Shown here: piece after piece, positions 7,618 to 15,982 of the stretch | Position numbering within the stretch: the stretch's first letter is position 1 | Layout of the letters: each line of letters begins with the position of its first letter | Assembly: GCA_019119995.1 (NCBI GenBank) | Contig: DWVY01000041.1 | Location: 1-34,556, forward strand | DNA length: 34,556 nucleotides | Origin: Candidatus Mediterraneibacter faecavium | GTDB taxonomy: Bacteria > Bacillota > Clostridia > Lachnospirales > Lachnospiraceae | Direction: 5' to 3' | Made by a program: the position numbers and the translations under genes | The notes under the pieces: model-generated | What the model saw: only the letters and a program-made list of their open reading frames with translations | Databases searched by the model: none | What the model was told of the DNA's origin: nothing

Positions 7618-8031
7618 TCAGCACTTTGCAACTCTCACCGGCATGTTCTGCCCTTCCGAGAGTTCCACGCTGACACTGAGCTTTCCGCTCAGGTTCGTAG
7701 CCATCTTTCCCGCTGAATTTCCGCCGATAAATACTTCGTATTCACTCTCCGGCTCAAGCTCGAGGGTAAACTGCACGTCCCCGCCCGCAGATACAGTGAA
7801 AGCCACTTCGCTCTCTGTCTCCCTGAAGTTCTCCACCGCGCTGCCCGGCACTGATTCATAGACGAACATCCCGTTCTTCTCGAGCTTCGTGATCTCGGAA
7901 AATGTCTTTACCTTATATATATCACCCTCGAATTCGTAGTTGTCTTTCTTTGTCTTTGCAGTAAGAGTGTAATCTCCAAAACTGAGTGTCCCGTCATTTT
8001 CTGCGCGCAACAATTCTTTTACCGCTGCCAT
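7618..8031 (-). CDS. Conserved small beta-rich protein, often mislabelled endosialidase
   Basis: A 137-residue cytoplasmic protein with no signal peptide. Residues 1-50 read as a short N-terminal module (ELLRAENDGTLSFGDYTLTAKTKKDNYEFEGDIYKVKTF) and the rest (FTLELEPESEYEVFIGGNSAGKMATNLSGKLSVSVELSEG) as repeated beta strands. I recall closely similar proteins in Lachnospiraceae that databases call endosialidase, but no glycosidase motif is visible and the size is far too small, so that name should not be used. The ATG at 8031 has AGGAGG nine bases upstream; the frame is open from 8088. It lies 109 bases after clpC, before the terminator at 7511, suggesting co-transcription with clpC. Function unknown. 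Confidence 0.8.
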   Translation of the reverse strand: MAAVKELLRAENDGTLSFGDYTLTAKTKKDNYEFEGDIYKVKTFSEITKLEKNGMFVYESVPGSAVENFRETESEVAFTVSAGGDVQFTLELEPESEYEVFIGGNSAGKMATNLSGKLSVSVELSEGQNMPVRVAKC

Positions 8032-8140
8032 CTTATGTTTCCTCCTAAATGTCTCTTTAAGTATTTTATTGTACAATGCCTCCAGCATTACCGCTACCGA
8101 TATTATAATATAAACCTGTGCTTTTTGCCACCGGAATCTG

Positions 8141-10585
8141 TTATCGGGATGCCTGTTCTACTGTGAACCGGATCTGCTTCCCGGAGACTCCTGCCGCCAC
8201 ATGGTCGCCCGCTTTTACCTCTCCGTTCAGGATTGCGTCCGCCAGCCTGTCTTCGAGCTCAGTCTGAAGCGCGCGTCTCAGCGGTCTTGCGCCGTATTTT
8301 GCGTCAGTGCCTTTCTCCACGATCAGGTTCTTCGCCGACTCGCGCAGGGTCAGATGGATATCGAGCTGATCTGCCAGACGTTTTGTGAAATCACGGCACA
8401 GCAGGGTCACGATCTTCTTCATATGCGTCTTGTCCAGGGCGTGGAATACGATCGTCTCGTCGATACGGTTTAAGAATTCCGGACGGAAGATCATCTTTAC
8501 CTCATCCATCACATTCTGTTTCATCCGTTTATAATCGCCGGCAGGATCTTCCTTTGCGGCGAATCCCAGTTTCTTCGGTTCCACGATCGCTTTCGCGCCG
8601 GCATTGGAAGTCATGATGATGACTGTATTGGAGAAATCAACTTTCCGCCCCTGCGAATCCGTAATATGTCCGTCGTCCAGCACCTGAAGCAGAATATTAA
8701 ATACATCGGGATGCGCTTTCTCGATCTCGTCAAACAGAACGACAGAATATGGGTGCGTCCGCACCTGGTCGCTGAGCTGTCCGCCCTCTTCGTGTCCCAC
8801 ATATCCCGGAGGAGAACCGATCATCTTGGCAACCGAATGTTTCTCCATATATTCCGACATATCCACGCGGATCATGGACTCTTCATTGCCGAACAGAGCT
8901 TCCGCCAGCGCTTTCGACAGTTCTGTCTTTCCGACGCCCGTAGGCCCGAGGAAAAGGAAGGATCCGATCGGGCGGCGGGGATCCTTTAATCCCACGCGCC
9001 CTCTCTTGACTGCACGCGCCACAGCGCTTACCGCCTCATCCTGACCGATGACCCGCTTATGAAGGACACTTTCCAGTTTCTTCAGGCGGTCTGCATCGCT
9101 CTCTGCAAGTTTCTGCACAGGTACTTTTGTCCACGCGGAAACTACCTCCGCAATGTCTTCCTCTGTCACAGAAGGCTGTCTGGATGAAGTCTTTTTCTGG
9201 AAACGTTTCTTTACCTCTTCCAGTTTTTTCTCCACCTGTTCCTGCTCCTTCTGCACAAGAGAAGCCTCCGCGAAATCCCCTCGCCGGATACTCTCCTCTT
9301 TCTGCTGCATAAGTTCTTTCAGAGAATCTTCCATAGCAGTCAGATTATCCGGTACTTTATAACCTTTAAGACTCACTTTTGAGCACGCCTCATCCAGAAC
9401 GTCGATCGCTTTGTCCGGAAGATTCCTGTCCGTGATATACCGCTCCGACATCTGAACTGCAGCTTCCAGCGCTTTTTCTTCGATCATGACTTTATGATGA
9501 GATTCATATTTTTCTTTTAATCCTCCAAGGATCGCCAGACACTGCTCCTTTGTCGGCTCCTCCACGGATACGGGCTGGAAACGTCGTTCCAATGCTGCGT
9601 CTTTTTCAATATATTTTCGGTATTCGGCAATCGTCGTCGCACCAATGAGCTGCAGCCCGCCTCTTGCAAGAGACGGCTTGAGGATGCTGGACGCATCGAT
9701 CGCCCCTTCTGCTCCTCCTGCGCCGATCATCGTATGGATCTCATCGAGAAACAGGATCACGTTTCCACTGGATTCCACCTCAGCGATCAGTCCTTTCATA
9801 CGCTCTTCAAACTCTCCACGGTACTTGGAACCTGCGATCAGACCCGGCAGGTCAAGCGTATAGATTCTCTTGTCTTTCATTTTCTCCGGAACTACACCAG
9901 ATGCAATCCGCTGTGCAAGGCCTTCGATGATCGCTGTCTTTCCCACACCCGGTTCTCCGACCAGGCACGGATTGTTCTTCGTCCTGCGGCTTAAGACCTG
10001 CATAAGACGGTGCATTTCTTCCTCTCTGCCCACTACAGGATCCAGTTTTCCTTCTTCCGCTCTGGCCGTCATATCCGTACAGAACTGATCCATCATAGAA
10101 TGAGAGCTTTTCCCGTCCTCCTGAAGTTCATCCTGATACTCTTTCGGATCCACGCCCACCGCTGTCATAATATCCTGAAAGATTCTCTGGAGATTGATAT
10201 TAAGTGTGATCAAGATCCGGGTAGCCACACAGTCCACATCCCGGATCATCGACAACAGCAGATGCTCCGTCCCCACATCTGTCGTGTGCAGCCGGTGCGC
10301 TTCCTTTGCACTGTTCCCGAGAATATCCTTATAGCGCGGGCTCTCCGCCGGCCTGCTCTTCACCGGCGCCTCGGTCTGCGGCACGATCAGCTCGTCCATG
10401 AGCTGATAGATCTTCTCCTCCTCAACGCCGTTTCGCGCAAGAATCTGCCCCGCCACTCCGGAATACTCCTGCCTGAGCCCCAGAAGGAGATGCTCTGTCC
10501 CGATATAGGGATGCTGCATCTCCCTTGCTTTCTTCGCCGCATATTTAATGGCGTTCTCCGCCTGGTTCGTATATGATATATGCAT
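8141..10585 (-). CDS. clpC: ATP-dependent Clp protease ATP-binding subunit ClpC
   Basis: An 814-residue Hsp100 unfoldase that feeds substrates to ClpP. In order it shows two Clp N-repeats (residues 1-145, GTEHLLLGL and GTEHLLLSM), a first AAA module (Walker A GEPGVGKT near 210, Walker B VILFLDEIHTM), a middle domain with a UVR-type motif (LKELMQQKEESIRRGDFAEA near 425), and a second AAA module (Walker A GPTGVGKT near 550, Walker B SVVLFDEIEKAHPDV, and a D2-small domain). The length is normal for ClpC, and the middle domain with UVR separates it from ClpA and ClpE. The usual Bacillus partners ctsR, mcsA and mcsB are not upstream; instead a GntR-type regulator precedes it by 78 bases on the same strand. 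Confidence 0.96.
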   Translation of the reverse strand: MHISYTNQAENAIKYAAKKAREMQHPYIGTEHLLLGLRQEYSGVAGQILARNGVEEEKIYQLMDELIVPQTEAPVKSRPAESPRYKDILGNSAKEAHRLHTTDVGTEHLLLSMIRDVDCVATRILITLNINLQRIFQDIMTAVGVDPKEYQDELQEDGKSSHSMMDQFCTDMTARAEEGKLDPVVGREEEMHRLMQVLSRRTKNNPCLVGEPGVGKTAIIEGLAQRIASGVVPEKMKDKRIYTLDLPGLIAGSKYRGEFEERMKGLIAEVESSGNVILFLDEIHTMIGAGGAEGAIDASSILKPSLARGGLQLIGATTIAEYRKYIEKDAALERRFQPVSVEEPTKEQCLAILGGLKEKYESHHKVMIEEKALEAAVQMSERYITDRNLPDKAIDVLDEACSKVSLKGYKVPDNLTAMEDSLKELMQQKEESIRRGDFAEASLVQKEQEQVEKKLEEVKKRFQKKTSSRQPSVTEEDIAEVVSAWTKVPVQKLAESDADRLKKLESVLHKRVIGQDEAVSAVARAVKRGRVGLKDPRRPIGSFLFLGPTGVGKTELSKALAEALFGNEESMIRVDMSEYMEKHSVAKMIGSPPGYVGHEEGGQLSDQVRTHPYSVVLFDEIEKAHPDVFNILLQVLDDGHITDSQGRKVDFSNTVIIMTSNAGAKAIVEPKKLGFAAKEDPAGDYKRMKQNVMDEVKMIFRPEFLNRIDETIVFHALDKTHMKKIVTLLCRDFTKRLADQLDIHLTLRESAKNLIVEKGTDAKYGARPLRRALQTELEDRLADAILNGEVKAGDHVAAGVSGKQIRFTVEQASR

Positions 10586-10663
10586 AAGTTCCTCCTCATG
10601 AACGATTTCAGCGCCAGTAAACGCTGACGCTGTTTTCCGATGTCCTGCATATTGTAACCCGAG

Positions 10664-11032
10664 TCATTCATAATCGTCAAATATTTCATCCACCAGATCA
10701 TGCACTTCCTGACGGGAAATATTCTTGCAGCAGCCGCGCGCGAGCACGATCCTAAGCGCGCGCCTCATCTCCTCCAACTGCTCCATCTTGTCAATATCAA
10801 GAGCGATCACCGCCCCGCGTCTCTTGTCCAGACTGATATAACCTTCTTGCTTTAATACACTGTATGCTTTGTTCACTGTATGCATGTTCACACCGATCGT
10901 ATCTGCAAGTTGGCGCACGGAGGGCAGGGAATCCCCTTCGCGGATCACGGAGGTGGCGATCCCCATGATGATCTGGTTGCAGAGCTGGATATAGATCGCC
11001 TCGTCACTGTCAAAATCAACTTCTATGACCAT
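10664..11032 (-). CDS. GntR family transcriptional regulator (YtrA subfamily) upstream of clpC
   Basis: A 122-residue regulator: winged helix at about 8-75 (AIYIQLCNQIIMGIATSVIREGDSLPSVRQLADTIGVNMHTVNKAYSVLKQEG) and a short helical tail ending DEIFDDYE, without a ligand-binding domain. The ATG at 11032 has AAAGGAG upstream and matches the family start; the frame runs open to 11245, into the giant hairpin, which argues against the longer version. A promoter lies at 11064-11092. No ABC exporter gene follows; the next gene in the same direction is clpC. It may therefore regulate clpC in place of CtsR, which is inference from position only. Confidence 0.87.
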   Translation of the reverse strand: MVIEVDFDSDEAIYIQLCNQIIMGIATSVIREGDSLPSVRQLADTIGVNMHTVNKAYSVLKQEGYISLDKRRGAVIALDIDKMEQLEEMRRALRIVLARGCCKNISRQEVHDLVDEIFDDYE

Positions 11033-11063
11033 AGTAAGCTCCTTTCTCTGGTGTGTTATAGAC

Positions 11064-11092
11064 ATGATAGCACAGCCTCCCCCCGCTGGCAA
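11064..11092 (-). promoter_or_regulatory. Promoter of the GntR-clpC operon
   Basis: On the minus strand TTGCCA (11092-11087), a 17-base spacer rich in G, and TATCAT (11069-11064). The start codon of the regulator at 11032 is about 25 bases past the predicted start point. I see no CtsR heptad repeat or CIRCE element around it. Confidence 0.6.
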
Positions 11093-11165
11093 GGTAATTT
11101 CGTGTTTGCTTGAAAGGGTGATGCTACAACAGTAAGAATAAATATCAGAATCGAATAAAATTACG

Positions 11166-11430
11166 CGGATACAGCCCATTTGATGCACCTTTCGGGGCGG
11201 GCGGGGAGGGAATGCGGACGGCGACTGTGGAAGGGTGTTAGTCATAGTTAAAGCCTGTGATACAGCGTTAATCAGGGGAAGGATGTTGTCTGAACGAAGT
11301 GAGTTCTTCCTTCCCCTGATTGCTTTTAGCCGTATCGCAGGCTTGTTACTATGACTTATACCCTGTAACCGGAGCCGGAAGCATTCCCTCCCCGCCCGTC
11401 CCGGATACGTGACTCAATCCACTGTATCCG
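11166..11430. repeat. 265-bp imperfect giant palindrome between two operons
   Basis: The two halves of this segment are near reverse complements. Perfectly paired blocks include CGGATACAG at 11166-11174 with CTGTATCCG at 11422-11430, an 18-bp block at 11198-11215 with 11381-11398 (CGGGCGGGGAGGGAATGC), GTCATAGT at 11231-11238 with 11348-11355, AAGCCTG at 11241-11247 with 11338-11344, and ATCAGGGGAAGG at 11271-11282 with 11309-11320. The 26-base tip holds a small GAAC/GTTC palindrome. Mismatches are spread between blocks and the arms stay in register. It fills most of the 448 bases between the histidine kinase gene and the GntR gene. It could be a MITE-like element, a structured RNA or a complex terminator; no open frame in it looks like a gene. 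Confidence 0.85.
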
Positions 11431-11480
11431 AGTGATTTTCGGATGATTTATTGCAGGATGTCTCGCCGACAAATACGAAT

Positions 11481-12806
11481 CTACTTCCCCACTTTCGGGA
11501 ACTGCATCTCGATCCGTGTCCCCCGTCCGGGTGTGCTGTCTACCATAACTTTCGCCCCATGCAGGAGCGCCCCGTGTTTTACGATGGAGAGCCCCAGCCC
11601 GGTGCCGCCGCGCTCTTTGGAGTGACTCTTATCCACACGGTAGAAGCGCTCGAATATGCGCTCATGGTGTTCTTTTGGGATCCCGATCCCGGTATCGGAT
11701 ACCGTGATCTTCGGCCCGTCGAGCGTATTGCCGACCCAGACGGACACGCGGCCGTTTTCATTATTGTACTTCACGGCATTCTCGCATACGTTATAGATCA
11801 TCTCGTCGAGGATCTGGCGGATGCCGAAGTAATTTACCGGCTCGCCTGTCACTTCCATGCGGATGTTCTTCTGGGAAGCCTGCGGGGAAAGACGGCTGAT
11901 GATCTCACGCGTCAGTTCATAGAGATCTACATCCTGCTTCTCAAGTTCTACAGATTCTTCATCGAGCTTTGACAGTTTGATGATATCTTCCACGAGCGTG
12001 ATCAGCCGGCGCGCTTCCTTATAAATGCGCTCAGAGAAGAGCGGGATATCCTGAGGGCGCACCATTCCGTTCTTCATGATCTCGGCATAGCCCGAGATGG
12101 AGGTAAGCGGCGTCTTCAGCTCGTGGGACACATTGGCGGAGAACTCTTTGCGCATGTTCGAGACCGCTTCTTTCTCCTTATTCTGCTTATCCATAGCTTC
12201 AAGGAATGGGGTGAGCTCTTCATAAGTCTCATTCTCCAGCGGATGCTCCAGATCCAGCTCGTAGATCGGCCTGACCAACCTTCTGGTCTGCCATTTTGCG
12301 AGGAAGTAGGCGATCACGAGCATCAACGCCGCAAGTGCCGCCATGATCGGGAAGATGTCAAGCGCCGTGCCCACCAGTCCGTCCATTGACTTGGAAACTC
12401 TTAAGACCGTCCCATCGTCAAGCCGGAGAGCGTAATAATACATCTCCTGTCCCACGGTATCGGATACCCGGATCTCTTCACCCTCGCCGGACGCAAAAGC
12501 CTCTTTGATCTCTTTGCGGCCGCTGTGGTTCTCAAGGGTGCTCTCATCCCTGCGGGTGTCGTACAGGACATTTCCGTCCCGGTCGATCTGCGTGACGCGC
12601 GTCGTCCAGTCAACCCCGTTCATCTCTTCCAGATACTCTGAGCCGCTTATGTTGACCGCCGTGCGGATATAGCGGGCCTCCTGGCGCACCTCCGACTCCA
12701 GCAGGGCAAGATTTCTGTTATACATGATCACTGTTAATATAGCGTAAGAAAGAAGCAGGGTAATGAACAGAACCATCACCATGCTTCTCTGGATCTTCTT
12801 TCTCAT
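11481..12806 (-). CDS. phoR: Two-component sensor histidine kinase, PhoR-type
   Basis: A 441-residue membrane sensor kinase. Transmembrane segment 1 spans about 9-28, an extracytoplasmic sensor region about 30-147, and transmembrane segment 2 about 150-170. The dimerisation/phosphoacceptor domain has SHELKTP with His228, followed by a HATPase domain with the N box NAVKYN, G1 DTGIGI, and G2 GGTGLGLSI. There is no PAS domain in the linker, which is shorter than in Bacillus PhoR. Its ATG overlaps the stop of the response regulator gene by four bases, so the two are translated together. The phoB/phoR naming comes from the adjacent pst-phoU genes; a general envelope sensor cannot be ruled out. Confidence 0.85.
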   Translation of the reverse strand: MRKKIQRSMVMVLFITLLLSYAILTVIMYNRNLALLESEVRQEARYIRTAVNISGSEYLEEMNGVDWTTRVTQIDRDGNVLYDTRRDESTLENHSGRKEIKEAFASGEGEEIRVSDTVGQEMYYYALRLDDGTVLRVSKSMDGLVGTALDIFPIMAALAALMLVIAYFLAKWQTRRLVRPIYELDLEHPLENETYEELTPFLEAMDKQNKEKEAVSNMRKEFSANVSHELKTPLTSISGYAEIMKNGMVRPQDIPLFSERIYKEARRLITLVEDIIKLSKLDEESVELEKQDVDLYELTREIISRLSPQASQKNIRMEVTGEPVNYFGIRQILDEMIYNVCENAVKYNNENGRVSVWVGNTLDGPKITVSDTGIGIPKEHHERIFERFYRVDKSHSKERGGTGLGLSIVKHGALLHGAKVMVDSTPGRGTRIEMQFPKVGK

Positions 12807-13477
12807 GCAGCCCCTCCGACACGGTATCCGACGCCGCGTACCGTCTGAATGATCTCGCCTTTTTCGCCGAGCTTCTGGCGCAGTGTCCTGATGTGGACGT
12901 CTACCGTTCTCGTCTCGCCGTCAAAATCATAGCCCCATATCTCTGTGAGGAGCTGGTCTCTCGTCAGCACGATGCCCTGGTTGCGCATCAGTTTTTCAAG
13001 CAGTTCAAATTCCTTGAGAGTCAGGGAGATTTCCTTGCCGTCTACCGTAACTTCATGTTTTTTCACGTCTACATGGACTCCTGCCGTCTCCATATCCATG
13101 CGGTCCTCCACCTTGCCGGTGCGTCTTAACACCGCTTTGATACGGGAGACAAGCTCCATCATGCCGAAAGGCTTCGTCACATAGTCGTCTGCTCCGGAGT
13201 CCAGGCCGACCACCTTATCATACTCCGAACCTTTTGCAGTCACCATGATCACCGGGATGTTCTTTGTCTTCTGCGAAGATTTGAGCTTTTTCAGAAGTTC
13301 GAGCCCGTCATCCCCGGGAAGCATGATATCGAGCAAAATAAGCTCCGGCGTATCAAACGCCAGAGCCTCCATAAAAGCAGAACCGTCTGCGAAACCTCTG
13401 GCCTTAAGACCGGTTGTCTCCAGTGTATATATTACAAGTTCGCGGATGTTGTCGTCATCTTCCACGCAATATATCAT
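12803..13477 (-). CDS. phoB: Response regulator, OmpR/PhoB family
   Basis: A 224-residue regulator: receiver domain (1-120) with the acidic triad at Asp7-Asp9, phosphoacceptor Asp50 in LLDIMLPG, the switch Thr in MVTAKG and Lys102 in VTKPFG. It is followed by a winged helix (about 130-222, LTLKEFELLEKLMRNQGIVLTRDQLL and TRTVDVHIRTLRQKLG). The architecture is that of PhoB/PhoP. AAGGAGA precedes the ATG. It lies 123 bases downstream of phoU and overlaps the kinase gene, so it is most likely the phosphate-starvation regulator of the pst operon; that role is inferred from context. Confidence 0.88.
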   Translation of the reverse strand: MIYCVEDDDNIRELVIYTLETTGLKARGFADGSAFMEALAFDTPELILLDIMLPGDDGLELLKKLKSSQKTKNIPVIMVTAKGSEYDKVVGLDSGADDYVTKPFGMMELVSRIKAVLRRTGKVEDRMDMETAGVHVDVKKHEVTVDGKEISLTLKEFELLEKLMRNQGIVLTRDQLLTEIWGYDFDGETRTVDVHIRTLRQKLGEKGEIIQTVRGVGYRVGGAA

Positions 13478-13556
13478 CTTCTCAGTTCTCCTTCTTTTCT
13501 GTCTGAATATAAGATCTGTATTTCATATAAGATCCGTATCTTAAATAAATCTTTAT

Positions 13557-13589
13557 CTGCCGGCATGGACATCTCTGTCCTCCCGGCAG
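13557..13589. other. Hairpin between phoU and phoB
   Basis: CTGCCGG at 13557-13563 pairs with CCGGCAG at 13583-13589, and an inner GGACA/TGTCC pair extends the stem. On the minus strand no run of T follows, only ATAAAGATTTATTT. It could act as an RNA-processing or partial attenuation site between phoU and the two-component genes, but it is not a convincing terminator. Confidence 0.45.
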
Positions 13590-13600
13590 TGTTCAGCGCA

Positions 13601-14269
13601 TCAGCCTTCGTGGATGATCGCGCTGTCTTTGTGTACACCTGTGATGGAGAATTCCACCCACTCGGCGATATTTGTCGCATGGTCTCCGATACGCTCGAGG
13701 TATTTTGTCACCATGATCAGATCAAAGGTCCTCTTGCCGTTCTCGCCTTTTTCTTCCTTGATAAAATCGATCATCTCATCGCGGACTTCCTCGAAGTACT
13801 GGTCGATCTCATCGTCGGCTTTCATGACGCTCTGCGCGAGCTCAAGATCTCTGTTTACGTACGCTGTCACACTGTTGCGCACCATCTTGCTGACTTCAGA
13901 AGCCATCGTACCGATCACGTGGATCTCCTCTGTGGCAGCTACGCCTTTGGAAGAAATGATGATCTCGGCGATGTCGGAAGTCTGGTCTCCGATACGCTCC
14001 ATATCCGTGATCATCTTAAGCGCTGCGGAGATCCTTCTGAGGTCCTTGGCTACCGGCTGCTGCTGAAGCAGGAGCTTTAAGCACAGTCTCTCGATATCCT
14101 TTTCAATCTGGTCGATCTCTTCATCCTCTGTAATAATGATCTTTGCCTGCTCGATGCTGCCGTCTTTGAGCGCCTGTGTCGCTTTAGCGATCGCAGTCTC
14201 GCAGAGTTCGCCCATGTGTGTGAGCTGTTCATCCAGTGAATGTAACTGTTCATCAAATTTATTGCGCAT
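13601..14269 (-). CDS. phoU: Phosphate signalling protein PhoU
   Basis: A 222-residue all-helical cytoplasmic protein made of two PhoU repeats. The first begins FDEQLHSLDEQLTHMGELCETAIAKATQAL and the second EIHVIGTMASEVSKMVRNSVTAYVNRD. The metal-binding acidic motifs of the family (DEEIDQIEKDIE and DDEIDQYFEEV, with ERIGDQTSDIAE and ERIGDHATNIAEW) are all present. The length is normal. It starts 3 bases after the pstB stop, closing the pst operon in the usual order. In other bacteria PhoU links PstSCAB transport state to the PhoR kinase and dampens it when phosphate is plentiful. Confidence 0.96.
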   Translation of the reverse strand: MRNKFDEQLHSLDEQLTHMGELCETAIAKATQALKDGSIEQAKIIITEDEEIDQIEKDIERLCLKLLLQQQPVAKDLRRISAALKMITDMERIGDQTSDIAEIIISSKGVAATEEIHVIGTMASEVSKMVRNSVTAYVNRDLELAQSVMKADDEIDQYFEEVRDEMIDFIKEEKGENGKRTFDLIMVTKYLERIGDHATNIAEWVEFSITGVHKDSAIIHEG

Positions 14270-14272
14270 AAT

Positions 14273-15022
14273 TTAACCGAACCTCCCTGTGATATAGTCT
14301 TCTGTTCTCTTGTCAGCCGGTATGGAGAATAATTTCTCCGTATCGTTGTACTCTACAACCTCTCCGAGCAGGAAGAAAGCTGTGTTGTCAGATACACGGA
14401 CTGCCTGCTGCATGTTATGTGTGACCATGACAATAGTATAGTCTTTTTTCAGTTCCATCGCAAGGTCTTCGATCTTCGATGTAGAGATCGGGTCAAGGGC
14501 AGATGTAGGCTCATCCATCAGGAGCACTTCCGGCTCTACCGCAAGGGCTCTGGCGATGCACAGCCTCTGCTGCTGTCCGCCGGACATCCCCAGCGCGCTT
14601 GTTTTCAGACGGTCCTTGCACTCATCCCAGATCGCCGCGTTTCTCAGAGACTTTTCAACGATGTCATCCAACTTTGCCTTGGAACGGATCCCGTGTGTCC
14701 TCGGTCCGAACGCGATGTTGTCGTAGATGCTCATGGGGAACGGATTCGGCTTCTGGAATACCATTCCGACACGCTTTCTTAACATATTTACATCCATGCC
14801 TTTGAAGATATTCTCGCCGTCCAGGAGGATCTCGCCGTCGATGCGGCATCCCTCGACAAGGTCGTTCATACGGTTGATAGATTTGAGGAGAGTAGATTTA
14901 CCGCATCCGGAAGGTCCGATAAAAGCGGTGATCTTGTTTGCTTCGATCTCAAGATTCACATTCTTGAGGGCTTTAAAATCGCCGTAATATAAATCAAGAT
15001 TCTTGATACTTAACTTAGACAT
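14273..15022 (-). CDS. pstB: Phosphate ABC transporter ATP-binding protein PstB
   Basis: A 249-residue ATPase of the high-affinity phosphate importer. Walker A is GPSGCGKST at 36-44, the PstB-type Q-loop region reads [24 protein letters not shown], the signature is [17 protein letters not shown], Walker [13 protein letters not shown] and the H-loop VTHNMQQA. Length and motifs are canonical. It lies 75 bases after pstA, most of that gap being the 64-bp repeat at 15037-15100, and is followed by phoU after 3 bases. GAAAGGGATAGGA precedes the ATG. Confidence 0.97.
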   Translation of the reverse strand: MSKLSIKNLDLYYGDFKALKNVNLEIEANKITAFIGPSGCGKSTLLKSINRMNDLVEGCRIDGEILLDGENIFKGMDVNMLRKRVGMVFQKPNPFPMSIYDNIAFGPRTHGIRSKAKLDDIVEKSLRNAAIWDECKDRLKTSALGMSGGQQQRLCIARALAVEPEVLLMDEPTSALDPISTSKIEDLAMELKKDYTIVMVTHNMQQAVRVSDNTAFFLLGEVVEYNDTEKLFSIPADKRTEDYITGRFG

Positions 15023-15036
15023 TTCCTATCCCTTTC

Positions 15037-15100
15037 TTGGTTGGGGACGTAGTAAAACCCGATTTGACTACGTCCCTGTTCACAGTTTTTTCACAATTTA
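15037..15100 (-). repeat. 64-bp hairpin repeat, copy 1, on the pstA stop codon
   Basis: This segment matches 20051-20114 at 60 of 64 positions in the same orientation. Read on the minus strand it starts with the TAA stop of pstA, continues ATTGTGAAAAAACTGTGAAC, then forms a hairpin GGGACGTAGT...ACTACGTCCC, ending about 12 bases before the pstB ribosome binding site. The end of the similarity coincides with the stop codon in both copies. It has no T run after the stem, so it is more like a REP-type mRNA element than a terminator. Confidence 0.9.
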
Positions 15101-15982
15101 TGCTTTCGTAAGTTTTCTCGCAATAAAGCTTGACAGTGCGTTGATACCTACCACGAGTACGAGCAGGATCACTGCGGTTGCGTATGCCTGGTCCATGTAG
15201 AGGCCCTCGCTTGAGAGGACGTACATATGAAGGGCAAGCGTTCGTCCGGATCCCATCACGCTGTCCGGAATCTGGGCTACGGTTCCGGATGTGTACATCA
15301 GAGCCGCGGTCTCGCCGACGATACGTCCGATGGCGAGGATCACGCCTGCGAGCACGCCGGGGATTGCGGAGGGCAGCACGATGCGGAACACGGTGCGCAG
15401 TTTGCCGGCGCCCAGTCCGAAGCTTCCTTCGCGGTACGAATCAGGAACCGCTTTCAGTGCTTCCTCCGTCGTCCTCATGATCAGCGGAAGGATCATGATC
15501 GCGATGGTGAAGGCGCCTGCCAGTAGGGAGAAGCCCCACCCCAGTGTGTTTACGAAGAACAGCATACCGAAGAGGCCGTACACGATAGACGGGATTCCCT
15601 GCAGTGTCTCTGTCGTCAGGCGGATGACCTCGACGAATTTATTTCCTCTCTTTGCATACTCCACAAGGAAGATCGCGGAGAAGATCCCGAAAGGCACTGC
15701 GATGATCAGGGATAACAGCGTCATAACGATCGTATTGACAAAAGCCGGTATGACCGAAGCATTTTCAGAACTGTATTCCAGTGAGAAAATCGACGGTGTG
15801 ATATGCGGCAGTCCATTGATCAGGATATACGCGATCAGGAAGATCAGCACCGCAAATGTGATGATCGACGCCAGCATCACGAGCAGCATCACGATAAATG
15901 AGCCCGGATGTTTCAGATAAGTCTTAAGCTTATCTGCAGCCGTTGTCTTATTAACCATTGTTGTTCCTGTCTGATTACTCAT
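15098..15982 (-). CDS. pstA: Phosphate ABC transporter permease PstA
   Basis: A 294-residue membrane protein, one of the two transmembrane subunits of the phosphate importer. About six transmembrane segments are evident (residues 30-58, 80-105, 140-165, 170-190, 225-250, 265-288). The cytoplasmic ATPase-contact loop EALKAVPDSYREGSFGLGAGKLRTVFRIVLPSAIPGVLAG is the EAA motif of PstA. Its start overlaps the end of pstC by 8 bases and GAGGGGGGCGG lies in front of the ATG. The stop codon is part of the 64-bp repeat. Confidence 0.95.
   Translation of the reverse strand: MSNQTGTTMVNKTTAADKLKTYLKHPGSFIVMLLVMLASIITFAVLIFLIAYILINGLPHITPSIFSLEYSSENASVIPAFVNTIVMTLLSLIIAVPFGIFSAIFLVEYAKRGNKFVEVIRLTTETLQGIPSIVYGLFGMLFFVNTLGWGFSLLAGAFTIAIMILPLIMRTTEEALKAVPDSYREGSFGLGAGKLRTVFRIVLPSAIPGVLAGVILAIGRIVGETAALMYTSGTVAQIPDSVMGSGRTLALHMYVLSSEGLYMDQAYATAVILLVLVVGINALSSFIARKLTKA

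Noticed and set aside
7618..8031. Endosialidase
   Set aside because: Similar proteins carry this label, but 137 residues without any glycosidase motif or signal peptide cannot support it.
10664..11245. A longer 193-residue version of the GntR regulator
   Set aside because: The extra 71 residues would be encoded by the promoter and the edge of the giant palindrome and lack family similarity; the ATG at 11032 has a good ribosome binding site.
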